From positions 1 through 64,000 of IMG/VR virus record IMGVR_UViG_3300022822_000014: a DNA stretch of 64,000 nt; one strand, written 5' to 3'. The translations under genes were made by a program, and so were the position numbers. A model generated the notes under the pieces. The model ran no database searches and had not been told where the DNA came from. It worked only from the letters and a program-made list of their open reading frames with translations. Source of the DNA: a virus. Shown piece by piece: positions 17,792-25,304 of this stretch. Numbering within the stretch: position 1 is the first letter of the stretch; each line of letters begins with the position of its first letter.

Positions 17792-18639
17792 TTTTTATAG
17801 CTTGTCGATTAGACAATGACTTACTTAATACGGTAAACGATTTATTAGACAAAGCCAACGAACCAAATAATTTAGACATAGTAATATATAATCAGGACTT
17901 CGAAGAAGGTATGTGGCAACAATCACAATTCCCAGATAATGTAACATTAATAAACGTAAGAGAAGATAAAACACGAAACGTAACTCAAGTTAGGGCACAC
18001 GCTCATTTATATATAAAACCATCCCACAAATACTACTTATGTATAGATGCTCATACTAGGTTTGATAAGGGGTGGGATAAAATAATGGTAGACGCTGTTG
18101 ATAATTACGATGGGGATTGCTTAATTACCTGTTACCCTAAAGTGTATACTTCAAAAGATGGTGTAGATACTTATAGCAAGCACAACCAACATATGGTAAA
18201 CGTTTTAAAAAGTGACATTCATTGTAATTATAAATTTAGATTCACCGCTGAAGCAATCGAAAACAAAGGCGATTACTATAGATCATTAGGTGCCGGTGGA
18301 TATCATATCAGTGACATATACTGGTTAGCAAATGTAGGTTACGATCCATATGCCGGTTGGCAATTCGAAGAATTAGATATGACATTACGCTCCTACACAA
18401 ACGGATATGATGTAGTAAATTATAAGGATACTCCCATATATCATCTGTATGATCATTCACAGAGAAAATCTATAAAACAACCCACATTTAATTTTGATAT
18501 CGATACTAGGGAACGTATATTAAGTAAGCTACATAAACAAAATTCAACGTTTTTAGAGCATAAGTATCAATTAGGTAATAAACGTAGTATATACGATTGG
18601 ATAGAAGAATACGGCTACGACATTTTTCCTTTAATTTAA
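17776..18639 (+). CDS. Skp1-type hydroxyproline GlcNAc-transferase-like glycosyltransferase (PF11397-like)
   Basis: 287 residues. Starts METILVFIACRLDNDLLNTV, a GT-A entry strand, then VTLINVREDKTRNVTQVRAHAH, YYLCIDAHTRFDKGWDKI (about 85-105) with the D-x-H-x-R-F hallmark of the GnT1 family, and finally YDPYAGWQFEELDMTLR and SYTNGYDVVNYKDTPIYHLY, which fit the E-E-x-x-x-x-x-R-x-x-T-x-G-Y-D and terminal His of the same family. In Dictyostelium and Toxoplasma this enzyme adds GlcNAc to the hydroxyproline that a cytoplasmic P4H makes on Skp1. The P4H gene two genes upstream makes an analogous pathway likely. Substrate protein unknown. Confidence 0.7.
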   Translation: METILVFIACRLDNDLLNTVNDLLDKANEPNNLDIVIYNQDFEEGMWQQSQFPDNVTLINVREDKTRNVTQVRAHAHLYIKPSHKYYLCIDAHTRFDKGWDKIMVDAVDNYDGDCLITCYPKVYTSKDGVDTYSKHNQHMVNVLKSDIHCNYKFRFTAEAIENKGDYYRSLGAGGYHISDIYWLANVGYDPYAGWQFEELDMTLRSYTNGYDVVNYKDTPIYHLYDHSQRKSIKQPTFNFDIDTRERILSKLHKQNSTFLEHKYQLGNKRSIYDWIEEYGYDIFPLI

Positions 18640-18672
18640 TATAGGTATGAGTGAAAGATTATTATAAATAGA

Positions 18673-18735
18673 ATGAAAAGACTAGCCATTATATCTTGTA
18701 AAGCCAAGAAAAAAACATATAAATGCAGGTATTGA
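18673..18735 (+). pseudogene. 20-residue fragment resembling the start of a DUF6884-type protein
   Basis: ATG at 18673 reads MKRLAIISCKAKKKTYKCRY and stops. The order L-A-I-I-S-C-x-x-x-K-K resembles the beginning of DUF6884 nucleotide-processing proteins, whose remaining 130 or so residues are missing. It looks like a remnant at the edge of the glycosylation cassette; alternatively a +1 shift would join it to the next frame. Confidence 0.3.
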
Positions 18736-18766
18736 TTTTTCCAATAGAATACTACACCCCAATATT

Positions 18767-18997
18767 GTGAAAGGCATAAATCCACCCACCACTCTAGAAT
18801 CCGATAAAGAGTGGAGGACCCACAAATCAAAAACCTTCTCACTTAACTTAGACTGGTCCAAAAATTGGGAAGAAATTAATAAACAAGTAGGAGAGGGGTG
18901 TGAGTTAGATTTTATATACTTAGGTATTGAGGATTTAAATGAAAATGTACTGTTTAGAGAGGATTACTATTTTTACGAAATAAATAAAATTCTCTAA
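18767..18997 (+). CDS. Hypothetical protein, 76 aa (GTG start)
   Basis: Frame opens before 18767 (upstream residues read INAGIDFSNRILHPNIV with no ATG), so GTG at 18767 or frameshifted joining to the fragment at 18673 are the options. The protein contains several Trp (EWRTHKSK, LNLDWSKNWEE) and an acidic C-terminus; nothing is recognised. It may be the tail of a decayed gene. Confidence 0.35.
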   Translation: MKGINPPTTLESDKEWRTHKSKTFSLNLDWSKNWEEINKQVGEGCELDFIYLGIEDLNENVLFREDYYFYEINKIL

Positions 18998-19036
18998 AGA
19001 AGTACAGAGTAAAACAGTTGTAAATACACGTAATAG

Positions 19037-19047
19037 TTCGTATCTTA
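19037..19047 (+). promoter_or_regulatory. Early/middle-type promoter box TTCGTATCTTA
   Basis: Member of the recurring TTCGTATMTTTA class, 27 bases before the ATG at 19074; begins the thioredoxin transcription unit. Confidence 0.45.
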
Positions 19048-19073
19048 AAATATATAAAAATAACCTACAGAAT

Positions 19074-19214
19074 ATGGCAAACTCATCAAAACAGACGTAC
19101 ACACAGTTAATGGAATGGTTAGAAGTTAGGAAACAAAAAACTACCTACTCAACAGTAACACCTTCTATTCAAAGATTTTCAAAAGCAGACACCTATAATA
19201 AAGTTAAGAGATAA
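19074..19214 (+). CDS. Small protein, 46 aa, upstream of thioredoxin
   Basis: Reads MANSSKQTYTQLMEWLEVR and ends TYNKVKR; its TAA overlaps the thioredoxin ATG (TAATG), indicating translational coupling. Basic, Thr/Ser-rich, no motif recognised. The promoter box 27 bases upstream supports expression. Confidence 0.5.
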   Translation: MANSSKQTYTQLMEWLEVRKQKTTYSTVTPSIQRFSKADTYNKVKR

Positions 19215-19474
19215 TGAAGGAAATAATTAAGTTCTGGGCCACCTGGTGTGCACCCTGTAAAACATACGCACCAATCTTTGACAGTGTTGCAAAAGAATAT
19301 GAAGGACAAGTAAAATTTACAACCGTAGATATTGAAACAGATACTAATGGTTTAGCAGCCAAATATAGAGTTAGAAACATACCCCATACCGTATTGATTA
19401 GAGAGGACGGAACAAGACTAACAAAAGTGGGGGTTCTATCAAAAGAAGACCTAAAAGAATTAATACTCAGCTAA
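19214..19474 (+). CDS. Thioredoxin
   Basis: 86 residues, a minimal thioredoxin fold: IIKFWATWCAPCKTYAPIF carries the active-site W-C-A-P-C at residues 11-15 and VRNIPHTVLIRED the cis-Pro loop near residue 57. It should reduce the C-x-x-C tail of the phage NrdA encoded 4 kb upstream and so complete the dNTP-making set. Shorter than the usual 105 residues because the first helix and strand are missing, as in other phage thioredoxins. Confidence 0.85.
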   Translation: MKEIIKFWATWCAPCKTYAPIFDSVAKEYEGQVKFTTVDIETDTNGLAAKYRVRNIPHTVLIREDGTRLTKVGVLSKEDLKELILS

Positions 19475-19510
19475 AAAATCCGTACAATAATATAAATAAA
19501 AGCTATAGAT

Positions 19511-19819
19511 ATGTTAAGAAAACCTAATTCAATCCCTGCCGGGGATACACTTATTCAAGACCTAGTAATGGAACCTTTCTTTATTGCTAAATCTCAATCA
19601 GGAGGTTATACAGTATACGAAAGAGTTACTAAAGGAGAAAAAAGTACGGAGTATATTAAAACCGTATGTTATCCGTCTAATTTTAACCATGCTTTAAAAG
19701 TAGTGGCTAACGAAAAACTAAATAATGGGGAAAGTAAAAGCTATACTCTTAAAGAGTATACAGATCGTTGGGAAGATATTCAAAAAGAGATGTTGTCAAT
19801 GACAACCATTGAGGGATAG
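19511..19819 (+). CDS. Hypothetical phage protein, 102 aa
   Basis: Starts MLRKPNSIPAGDTLIQDLV and contains EPFFIAKSQSGGYTVYERV and YIKTVCYPSNFNHALKVVA followed by a helical C-terminus. The arrangement (short strand with G-G-Y-T-V-Y-E, then Y-I-K-x-x-x-Y-P) recurs, as far as I recall, in small proteins of other large Bacteroidota phages, but no function is known to me. It sits between thioredoxin and queC. Confidence 0.5.
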   Translation: MLRKPNSIPAGDTLIQDLVMEPFFIAKSQSGGYTVYERVTKGEKSTEYIKTVCYPSNFNHALKVVANEKLNNGESKSYTLKEYTDRWEDIQKEMLSMTTIEG

Positions 19820-19880
19820 AAAATAAAGAAGCGTTCGCCTATACGTTTAATAATACCTGGCAGTTATAAATTTAAATAAA

Positions 19881-20738
19881 ATGAGTAAAACAAAAAAACA
19901 TTGCGTGGTTAGCCTTTCAGGAGGAATGGATAGTAGCACTTTACTACTTAGAGCATTAAAAGAATATGATACTGTAACAGGTATTTCATTCGACTACGGT
20001 CAAAAACACAGAGTAGAGTTAGAAAGAGCTCAATCATTAGTTAACTATCTAAATGGTAATGTAGAAAGAATAGAACAGGATCAATTAGGGACAATCACAA
20101 TTGTGGGGTTAAACTACAATACAATTAATTACCGTCAAATTAAACTAGACGGATTAGCAGACTTACTAGATTCAGCTTTAGTAGAAGGAGGTAAAGATGT
20201 ACCGGAGGGACATTATGAAAATAGCAACATGAAAGAAACTGTTGTTCCTAACCGTAATAAAATATTTGCTTCTATCACCCAAGCAGTAGCATTATCGATA
20301 GCAAACCGTACAGGAGAAACCTGTGATATTGCTTTAGGAATTCATGCGGGAGATTTTTCAGTTTACCCAGACTGCAGACAGGAGTTTAGAGATGCAGATG
20401 ATAAAGCCTTTAGAGAAGGTAACTGGGATGCTGAACGAGTAGGTTATTTTACACCTTACTTACAAGGTATGAAATTAGATATTTTAAAAGACGGTTTAGT
20501 TTTATGTGAAGAACTAGGACTAGAATTTGATGAGGTATACAGACGTACAAACACCTCTTACAAACCCTACCCAAGTGGTAATAGCGATTACAAATCAGCT
20601 TCTTCAGTAGAACGTATTGAAGCATTTATTGAACTTGGTAGACCTGACCCTGTGCAATATGAAGATGAATCTGGTACTGTATCTTGGGAAGTGGCCCGAG
20701 ATGCAGTTAAAGAAGTACTTGCTCAACACGGTAAGTAG
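19881..20738 (+). CDS. queC: 7-cyano-7-deazaguanine synthase (QueC), zinc cysteines absent
   Basis: 285 residues. CVVSLSGGMDSSTLL (residues 8-22) is the ATP pyrophosphatase P-loop and ISFDYGQKHRVEL follows as in QueC; ETVVPNRNKIFASI and ALGIHAGDFSVYPDCRQEF are further family segments. QueC converts 7-carboxy-7-deazaguanine to preQ0. Cellular QueC ends with four zinc-binding Cys, but here the equivalent stretch TNTSYKPYPSGNSDYKSASS has none. It is 17 kb away from queD and queE, with which it works. Confidence 0.82.
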   Translation: MSKTKKHCVVSLSGGMDSSTLLLRALKEYDTVTGISFDYGQKHRVELERAQSLVNYLNGNVERIEQDQLGTITIVGLNYNTINYRQIKLDGLADLLDSALVEGGKDVPEGHYENSNMKETVVPNRNKIFASITQAVALSIANRTGETCDIALGIHAGDFSVYPDCRQEFRDADDKAFREGNWDAERVGYFTPYLQGMKLDILKDGLVLCEELGLEFDEVYRRTNTSYKPYPSGNSDYKSASSVERIEAFIELGRPDPVQYEDESGTVSWEVARDAVKEVLAQHGK

Positions 20739-20907
20739 TACAGAAAAAAATTAATTATATTATCTTTTATAGTAGTGTCTAACATGGTGACTTAATTGTA
20801 CGGTTGATTGTACAGCTACTATATTAAGATAAAAACTAATAGTCATATTTATATATGGACCACCTCACTCAACTTACATATAAAAAGTAGAGGGCATTAA
20901 CAATTTA

Positions 20908-21435
20908 ATGATAAAATTAATAGATCTCTTAGAAAATAAAATCCTAGTCCCTAGACGTTCCCCTGAAGAACGTTCTAAGAATTATTTAATTGCTACTCAA
21001 AAGAAAATCCAACAATACATGAAGGATGGAAGTAAAGGTAATCTTAATTTAGCAGATACACCAATAACCTCCCTACCTCAAGATTTGAAAGTAGGAGGTA
21101 ATCTCATTTTATATGGGACTAAAATAACCTCCCTACCTCAAGGTTTAACAGTAGGAGGTTTTCTTTATTTAAGAAATACTCTAATAACCTCCCTACCTCA
21201 AGGTTTAACAGTAGGAGGTATTCTTGATTTAACTAATACCCCAATAACCTCTCTACCCCAAGATTTAAAAGTAGGAGGTTCTCTTAATTTATATGGGAGC
21301 AAAATAACCTCCCTACCTCAAGGTTTAACAGTAGGAGGTTATATTGATTTAAGAAATACCCCCATCTCTAAAAAATATAATGAAGAACAAATTAAACAAA
21401 TGGTACCTGGTGTGAAAGGTAAAATTTATATATAA
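20908..21435 (+). CDS. LRR-type repeat protein 1 (five 20-residue units)
   Basis: 175 residues. An invariant N-terminal cap (MIKLIDLLENKILVPRRS, then EERSKNYLIATQKKIQQYM) is followed by five 20-residue units of the form L-x-L-x-x-T-x-I-T-S-L-P-Q-x-L-x-V-G-G and a cap SKKYNEEQIKQMVPGVKG. The unit is exactly 60 bases. The L-P-x-x-L pattern recalls IpaH/YopM-like leucine-rich repeats, so a binding solenoid is expected. It is the first of five tandem paralogues; its TAA is overlapped by the next ATG (TAATG). Function unknown. Confidence 0.7.
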   Translation: MIKLIDLLENKILVPRRSPEERSKNYLIATQKKIQQYMKDGSKGNLNLADTPITSLPQDLKVGGNLILYGTKITSLPQGLTVGGFLYLRNTLITSLPQGLTVGGILDLTNTPITSLPQDLKVGGSLNLYGSKITSLPQGLTVGGYIDLRNTPISKKYNEEQIKQMVPGVKGKIYI

Positions 21436-21902
21436 TGATTAAATTAATAGATCTCTTAGAAAATAAAATACTAGTCCCTAGACGTTCCAAAGAAGAACGC
21501 TCTAAGAATTATTTAATTGCTACCCAAAAGAAAATCCAACAATACATGAAGGATGGGAGTAAAGGTGATCTTGATTTAAAAAATACTCCTATCACCTCAT
21601 TACCTAAAGACTTAACAGTAGGAGGTTCTCTTGATTTAAAAAATACTCCAATAACCTCTCTACCCCAAGATCTAACAGTAGGAAAGGGTATTTATTTAGA
21701 AAATACCCCAATAACCACCCTACCTCAAGGTTTAACAGTAGGAGGTTTTCTTGATTTAGAAAATACTCCAATAACCACCCTACCTCAAGATTTAAAAGTA
21801 GGAGGTAATCTTTATTTAACTAATACCCCCATCTCTAAAAAATATAGTAAAGAACAAATCAAACAAATGGTACCGGGAGTTAAAGGTACTATTTATATAT
21901 AA
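21435..21902 (+). CDS. LRR-type repeat protein 2 (four units)
   Basis: 155 residues with the same caps as copy 1 and four 20-residue units, including an irregular one (LTVGKGIYLENT). Start overlaps the end of copy 1 by one base. An unrelated gene separates it from copy 3. Confidence 0.7.
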   Translation: MIKLIDLLENKILVPRRSKEERSKNYLIATQKKIQQYMKDGSKGDLDLKNTPITSLPKDLTVGGSLDLKNTPITSLPQDLTVGKGIYLENTPITTLPQGLTVGGFLDLENTPITTLPQDLKVGGNLYLTNTPISKKYSKEQIKQMVPGVKGTIYI

Positions 21903-21913
21903 AAAACAACAAT

Positions 21914-22663
21914 ATGAAATTTAATTTTTCAAAACTCTTAATTGAGAATAAACATTCAATATTAGAAAACATAAGACAGGCAAAACAATATGTTGAATCC
22001 GGTAAACTAACCCAAGAGGAGTTAAAAATATTAACTGATATAGACCCTTCCCCAACACGTAAGTATGTAGGATGGATGGCAAAACAATGGGCAGAAAAAC
22101 AAATTACAGATATAGATGATTTAAGAAACACCATTGAAGAGTTCAATACACTCTTAGAAAAAGGTAAAACAAAAACCAAAGATATTTACCAAATTAAATC
22201 ATTTAAAGCCCTTCAAGACGAAGTTGGCCAAATAAACAACTCAGGAGAAAACATATCTACCCGAGAACTTGAATCCGACTACGATACTGTATTAGAGAAT
22301 TCAGATCTATTAATAATGTCCCCCCACACCCACGAAGCATCTCGTAAACTTGGATTATCCCAATTTGCATTTAGAGATTGTGGGGATGATGGAAAAGATT
22401 CTTCATGGTGTACAACATATAAAGCCCCCGATCACTTTAATGATTATTACTATACAAATAATGTAACTTTTTATTATGTTAAAGTAAAGTCACAGCAAAT
22501 GATAAACCAACTTCAGGATAAATTTCCAAAAACTTGGAAGAATTTAGTAGTTGTTGCTTTGGCGGTATTAGATAATGGGAACATTGATGGGTATGATGGG
22601 TTAGATAAACAAATTTCAAAGGGTAATATAAAAGAATATACTGATATTATAGGAATTTCATAA
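21914..22663 (+). CDS. Hypothetical protein, 249 aa, embedded in LRR array
   Basis: Starts MKFNFSKLLIENKHSILEN and is helical to about residue 120; the C-terminal half has DSSWCTTYKAPDHFNDYYY and NVTFYYVKVK, a W-C-T-T-x-x-x-x-x-x-F-x-x-Y arrangement that I associate with conserved proteins of unknown role in large phages. It ends with its stop overlapping the ATG of LRR copy 3 (TAATG). Being locked inside the LRR operon suggests it works with those proteins, possibly as the partner they bind. Confidence 0.5.
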   Translation: MKFNFSKLLIENKHSILENIRQAKQYVESGKLTQEELKILTDIDPSPTRKYVGWMAKQWAEKQITDIDDLRNTIEEFNTLLEKGKTKTKDIYQIKSFKALQDEVGQINNSGENISTRELESDYDTVLENSDLLIMSPHTHEASRKLGLSQFAFRDCGDDGKDSSWCTTYKAPDHFNDYYYTNNVTFYYVKVKSQQMINQLQDKFPKTWKNLVVVALAVLDNGNIDGYDGLDKQISKGNIKEYTDIIGIS

Positions 22664-23250
22664 TGATTAAACTATTAGACATATTAGAAAATAAAATCCT
22701 AGTCCCTAGACGCTCCCCTGAGGAACGTTCTAAGAACTTTTTAATTGCTACTCAAAAGAAGATTCAACAGTATATGAAGGATGGAAGTAAAGGTGATCTT
22801 GATTTAGCAGGTACACCAATAACCTCCCTACCTCAAGGTTTAACAGTAGGGGGTTATCTTGACTTAATAAATACTCTAATAACCTTCCTACCTCAAGGTT
22901 TAACAGTAGGAGGTGATCTTTATTTAGCAGGTACACCAATAACCTCCCTCCCTCAAGAGTTAACAGTAGGAGGTAATCTTGATTTATATGGGAGCAAAAT
23001 AACCTCTCTACCTCAAGGCTTAACAGTAGGAGGTTATCTTGATTTAAGAAATACCCCAATAACCACCCTACCTCAAGGTTTAACAGTAGGAGGTTATATT
23101 TATTTATCTAATACTAAAATAACCACCCTACCGCAAGGCTTAACAGTAGGAGGTTCTCTTTATTTAAAAAATACCCCCATTTCTAAAAAATACTCTAAAG
23201 AACAAATTAAACAAATGGTACCTGGTGTGAAAGGTAAAATTACTATATAA
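22663..23250 (+). CDS. LRR-type repeat protein 3 (six units)
   Basis: 195 residues, same caps, six 20-residue units. The N-terminus differs slightly (MIKLLDILENK). TAATG overlap with copy 4. Confidence 0.7.
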   Translation: MIKLLDILENKILVPRRSPEERSKNFLIATQKKIQQYMKDGSKGDLDLAGTPITSLPQGLTVGGYLDLINTLITFLPQGLTVGGDLYLAGTPITSLPQELTVGGNLDLYGSKITSLPQGLTVGGYLDLRNTPITTLPQGLTVGGYIYLSNTKITTLPQGLTVGGSLYLKNTPISKKYSKEQIKQMVPGVKGKITI

Positions 23251-23897
23251 TGATAAAATTAATAGATCTATTAGAAAATAAAATTTTAGTCCCTAGACGT
23301 TCTCCTGAAGAACGTTCTAAGAACTTTTTAATTGCTATGCAAAAGAAAGTACAACAATACATAAAAGATGGGAGTAAAGGGGATCTTGATTTAAGTAATA
23401 CCCCAATAACCTCCCTACCTCAAGATTTAACAGTAGGAGGTTTTCTTTATTTAAGAAATACTAAAATAACCTCCCTACCCCAAGGCTTAAAAGTAAAAGG
23501 TGCTCTTTATTTATCATATACTCCTATCACCGCATTACCTAAAGACTTAACAGTAGGGGGTTCTCTTGATTTAGAAAATACTCCAATAACCACCCTACCT
23601 CAAGGTTTAACAGTAGGAGGTTATCTTGATTTACAGAATACTCCAATAACCTCATTACCCCGAGGTTTAACAGTAGGAGGTAATCTTGTTTTAACTAATA
23701 CCACAATAACCACCCTACCCCAAGATTTAAAAGTAGGACGTAATCTTGATTTAACTAATACCCCAATAACCACCCTACCCCAAGGTTTAACAGTAGGAGG
23801 TTGGCTTGATTTAAGAATTACCCCCATCTCTAAAAAATACTCTAAAGAACAAATTAAACAAATGGTAACTGGTATAAAAGGTGAAATTTATATATAA
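23250..23897 (+). CDS. LRR-type repeat protein 4 (seven units)
   Basis: 215 residues, the longest copy, seven 20-residue units; includes LKVKGALYLSYT, a unit variant shared with copy 5 and suggesting exchange of units between genes. TAATG overlap with copy 5. Confidence 0.7.
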   Translation: MIKLIDLLENKILVPRRSPEERSKNFLIAMQKKVQQYIKDGSKGDLDLSNTPITSLPQDLTVGGFLYLRNTKITSLPQGLKVKGALYLSYTPITALPKDLTVGGSLDLENTPITTLPQGLTVGGYLDLQNTPITSLPRGLTVGGNLVLTNTTITTLPQDLKVGRNLDLTNTPITTLPQGLTVGGWLDLRITPISKKYSKEQIKQMVTGIKGEIYI

Positions 23898-24484
23898 TGA
23901 TTAAACTAATAGATCTATTAGAAAATAAAATATTAGTCCCTAGACGTTCCAAAGAAGAACGCTCTAAGAATTATATAATTGCTACCCAAAAGAAAGTACA
24001 ACAATATATGAAGGATGGAGGTAAAGGTACTCTTGACTTATACGGTACCCCAATAACCTCCCTACCTCAAGGTTTAACAGTAGGACGTAATCTTGTTTTA
24101 TATGGGAGCAAAATCACCTCCCTACCTCAAAATTTAAAAGTAGGAGGTTATCTTGATTTACAGAATACTCCAATAACCTCCCTCCCCCAAGGCTTAAAAG
24201 TAAAAGGTGCTCTTTATTTATATAAGAGCAAAATAACCTCCCTCCCCCAAGGCTTAACAGTAGGAGGTGATCTTTATTTAGATAATACCCCAATAACCAC
24301 CCTACCCCAAGATTTAAAAGTAGGAGAGTACCTTAATTTAAGGGATACCCAAATAACCTCCCTACCCCAAGATCTAACAGTAGGAGGTAATCTTAATCTA
24401 GCTAATACCCCCACCTCTAAAAAATATAGTAAAGAACAAATTAGACAAATGGTACCTGGTGTGAAAGGTGAAATTATTATATAA
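23897..24484 (+). CDS. LRR-type repeat protein 5 (six units)
   Basis: 195 residues, same caps, six units; the last cap reads TSKKYSKEQIRQMVPGVKG. It ends the array; a promoter box follows at 24522. Confidence 0.7.
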   Translation: MIKLIDLLENKILVPRRSKEERSKNYIIATQKKVQQYMKDGGKGTLDLYGTPITSLPQGLTVGRNLVLYGSKITSLPQNLKVGGYLDLQNTPITSLPQGLKVKGALYLYKSKITSLPQGLTVGGDLYLDNTPITTLPQDLKVGEYLNLRDTQITSLPQDLTVGGNLNLANTPTSKKYSKEQIRQMVPGVKGEIII

Positions 24485-24521
24485 AAAACATTTAAAATAA
24501 AGTTGGACTGAAAAGATAAAG

Positions 24522-24533
24522 TTCGTATATTTA
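24522..24533 (+). promoter_or_regulatory. Promoter box TTCGTATATTTA
   Basis: Exact copy of the consensus; 20 bases before the ATG of a 50-residue ORF. Confidence 0.5.
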
Positions 24534-24552
24534 TTAAAGATAAAAAGAAACA

Positions 24553-24705
24553 ATGAAAACTATTACAAACATACACTCACTCTTACAAACAGTGATACAG
24601 TCCATTATATGGGCGAGTTCAGTATGTGGCGATATTACAGATTTTATGTTAGCCAATAATGAATATAAGCAGCCGAGATACATATCCGGGAATAGTATAA
24701 GTTGA
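24553..24705 (+). CDS. Small ORF, 50 aa
   Basis: Reads MKTITNIHSLLQTVIQSI and ends PRYISGNSIS. It lies between an exact promoter box and a good terminator (24733), so a short transcript covering it is likely. No motif is recognised. Confidence 0.4.
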   Translation: MKTITNIHSLLQTVIQSIIWASSVCGDITDFMLANNEYKQPRYISGNSIS

Positions 24706-24732
24706 TAGAATAAAACATATCAAACCAAAACT

Positions 24733-24764
24733 AAACCCGGATCCAAAAGATTCGGGTTTTTTTA
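24733..24764 (+). terminator. Rho-independent terminator
   Basis: AAACCCG pairs with CGGGTTT (7 bp) and is followed by a run of T. Confidence 0.75.
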
Positions 24765-24804
24765 TTAAAGTAAGTGTAAAAAAATTAGGAGATGTGAAAT
24801 ATAG

Positions 24805-24816
24805 TTCGTATATTTA
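24805..24816 (+). promoter_or_regulatory. Promoter box TTCGTATATTTA with extended upstream consensus
   Basis: Preceded by AAAATTAGGAGATGTGAAAT, a stretch repeated with few changes before the boxes at 24997 and 29391. Nineteen bases separate it from the ATG at 24835. Confidence 0.6.
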
Positions 24817-24834
24817 CGTATTGAAATTAGAGAT

Positions 24835-24972
24835 ATGGAAAAATTTAAAGACACTAAAGTATTTAAAATGTTAGCTGAAAGATGGAAAGGTAGAGACATG
24901 GAAACATATTTTATCGAAAAAAACAAAACCTTCCATGAAAGGCTAAAAAAAGAAGTTAAAAACTTGACATAA
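24835..24972 (+). CDS. Small ORF, 45 aa
   Basis: Reads MEKFKDTKVFKMLAERWKG and ends EVKNLT; strongly helical and basic. It lies between two strong promoter boxes. Function unknown. Confidence 0.4.
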   Translation: MEKFKDTKVFKMLAERWKGRDMETYFIEKNKTFHERLKKEVKNLT

Positions 24973-24996
24973 AAGATTAGGAGGTGTGAAATACAG

Positions 24997-25008
24997 TTCG
25001 TATATTTA
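24997..25008 (+). promoter_or_regulatory. Promoter box TTCGTATATTTA for the tRNA array
   Basis: Exact consensus with the conserved upstream GATTAGGAGGTGTGAAATA segment; 42 bases before the first tRNA. Confidence 0.6.
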
Positions 25009-25025
25009 CATTATAAGAAATTAAA

Positions 25026-25046
25026 GTTCATTGACATATTGGATAA
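25026..25046 (+). promoter_or_regulatory. boxA-like leader of tRNA array, copy 1
   Basis: GTTCATTGACATATTGG and four more bases recur identically at 29419. Both copies lie between a promoter box and a tRNA, and the sequence resembles the boxA antitermination element GCTCTTTAACA, so an antitermination role is plausible. Confidence 0.45.
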
Positions 25047-25049
25047 TAA

Positions 25050-25137
25050 GGAAGGTTGGCAGAGTTGGTCGATTGCACCAGTCTTGAAAACTGGAGGTGT
25101 GTTAAAGCATTCGTGGGTTCGAATCCCACATCTTCCT
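25050..25137 (+). tRNA. tRNA-Ser(TGA)
   Basis: Acceptor GGAAGGT pairs with ATCTTCC, anticodon loop CTTGAAA, long variable arm as expected for Ser, T arm TGGG-TTCGAAT-CCCA. No encoded CCA. Confidence 0.88.
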
Positions 25138-25145
25138 CAAAAGAT

Positions 25146-25220
25146 TCTACCCTGATATGAAGGCTGGCCTAACGGTCCGGCTGATATGCTTGGTAGAGGA
25201 CATAGGAGACCGGCTCCTAT
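25146..25220 (+). other. Structured spacer (two hairpins)
   Basis: TCTACC (25146-25151) pairs with GGTAGA (25192-25197) around a GC-rich core in which CTGATATG occurs twice; then ATAGGAG pairs with CTCCTAT (25202-25220, 5-base loop). No tRNA fold was found. Confidence 0.4.
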
Positions 25221-25224
25221 ATTT

Positions 25225-25296
25225 TAGACTGTGGTATAACGGTTATTACATTTGACTTTGACTCAAATAATGGGAGTTCGATTCTCTCCAGTCTAA
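25225..25296 (+). tRNA. tRNA-Gln(TTG)
   Basis: TAGACTG pairs with CAGTCTA; anticodon stem TTTGA/TCAAA with loop CTTTGAC. Confidence 0.88.
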
Positions 25297-25304
25297 CAAT
25301 AATA

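Larger units (their letters stand above)
21040..24430 (+). repeat. Array of 60-base coding repeats (28 units in five genes)
   Basis: Units with the core ATAACCTCCCTACCTCAAGG recur every 60 bases in the five LRR genes (5, 4, 6, 7 and 6 units). The frame never breaks, so units are gained and lost whole. Confidence 0.85.

Noticed and set aside
18673-18997. Programmed ribosomal frameshift joining the two frames
   Set aside because: The A-run does not present a canonical slippery heptamer in the right frame and the needed shift is +1.
20908-24484. Regular 60-base repeats that look like a CRISPR array
   Set aside because: The repeats are coding, fully in frame in five genes, and the unit contains no conserved-repeat/variable-spacer division; no Cas genes are near.
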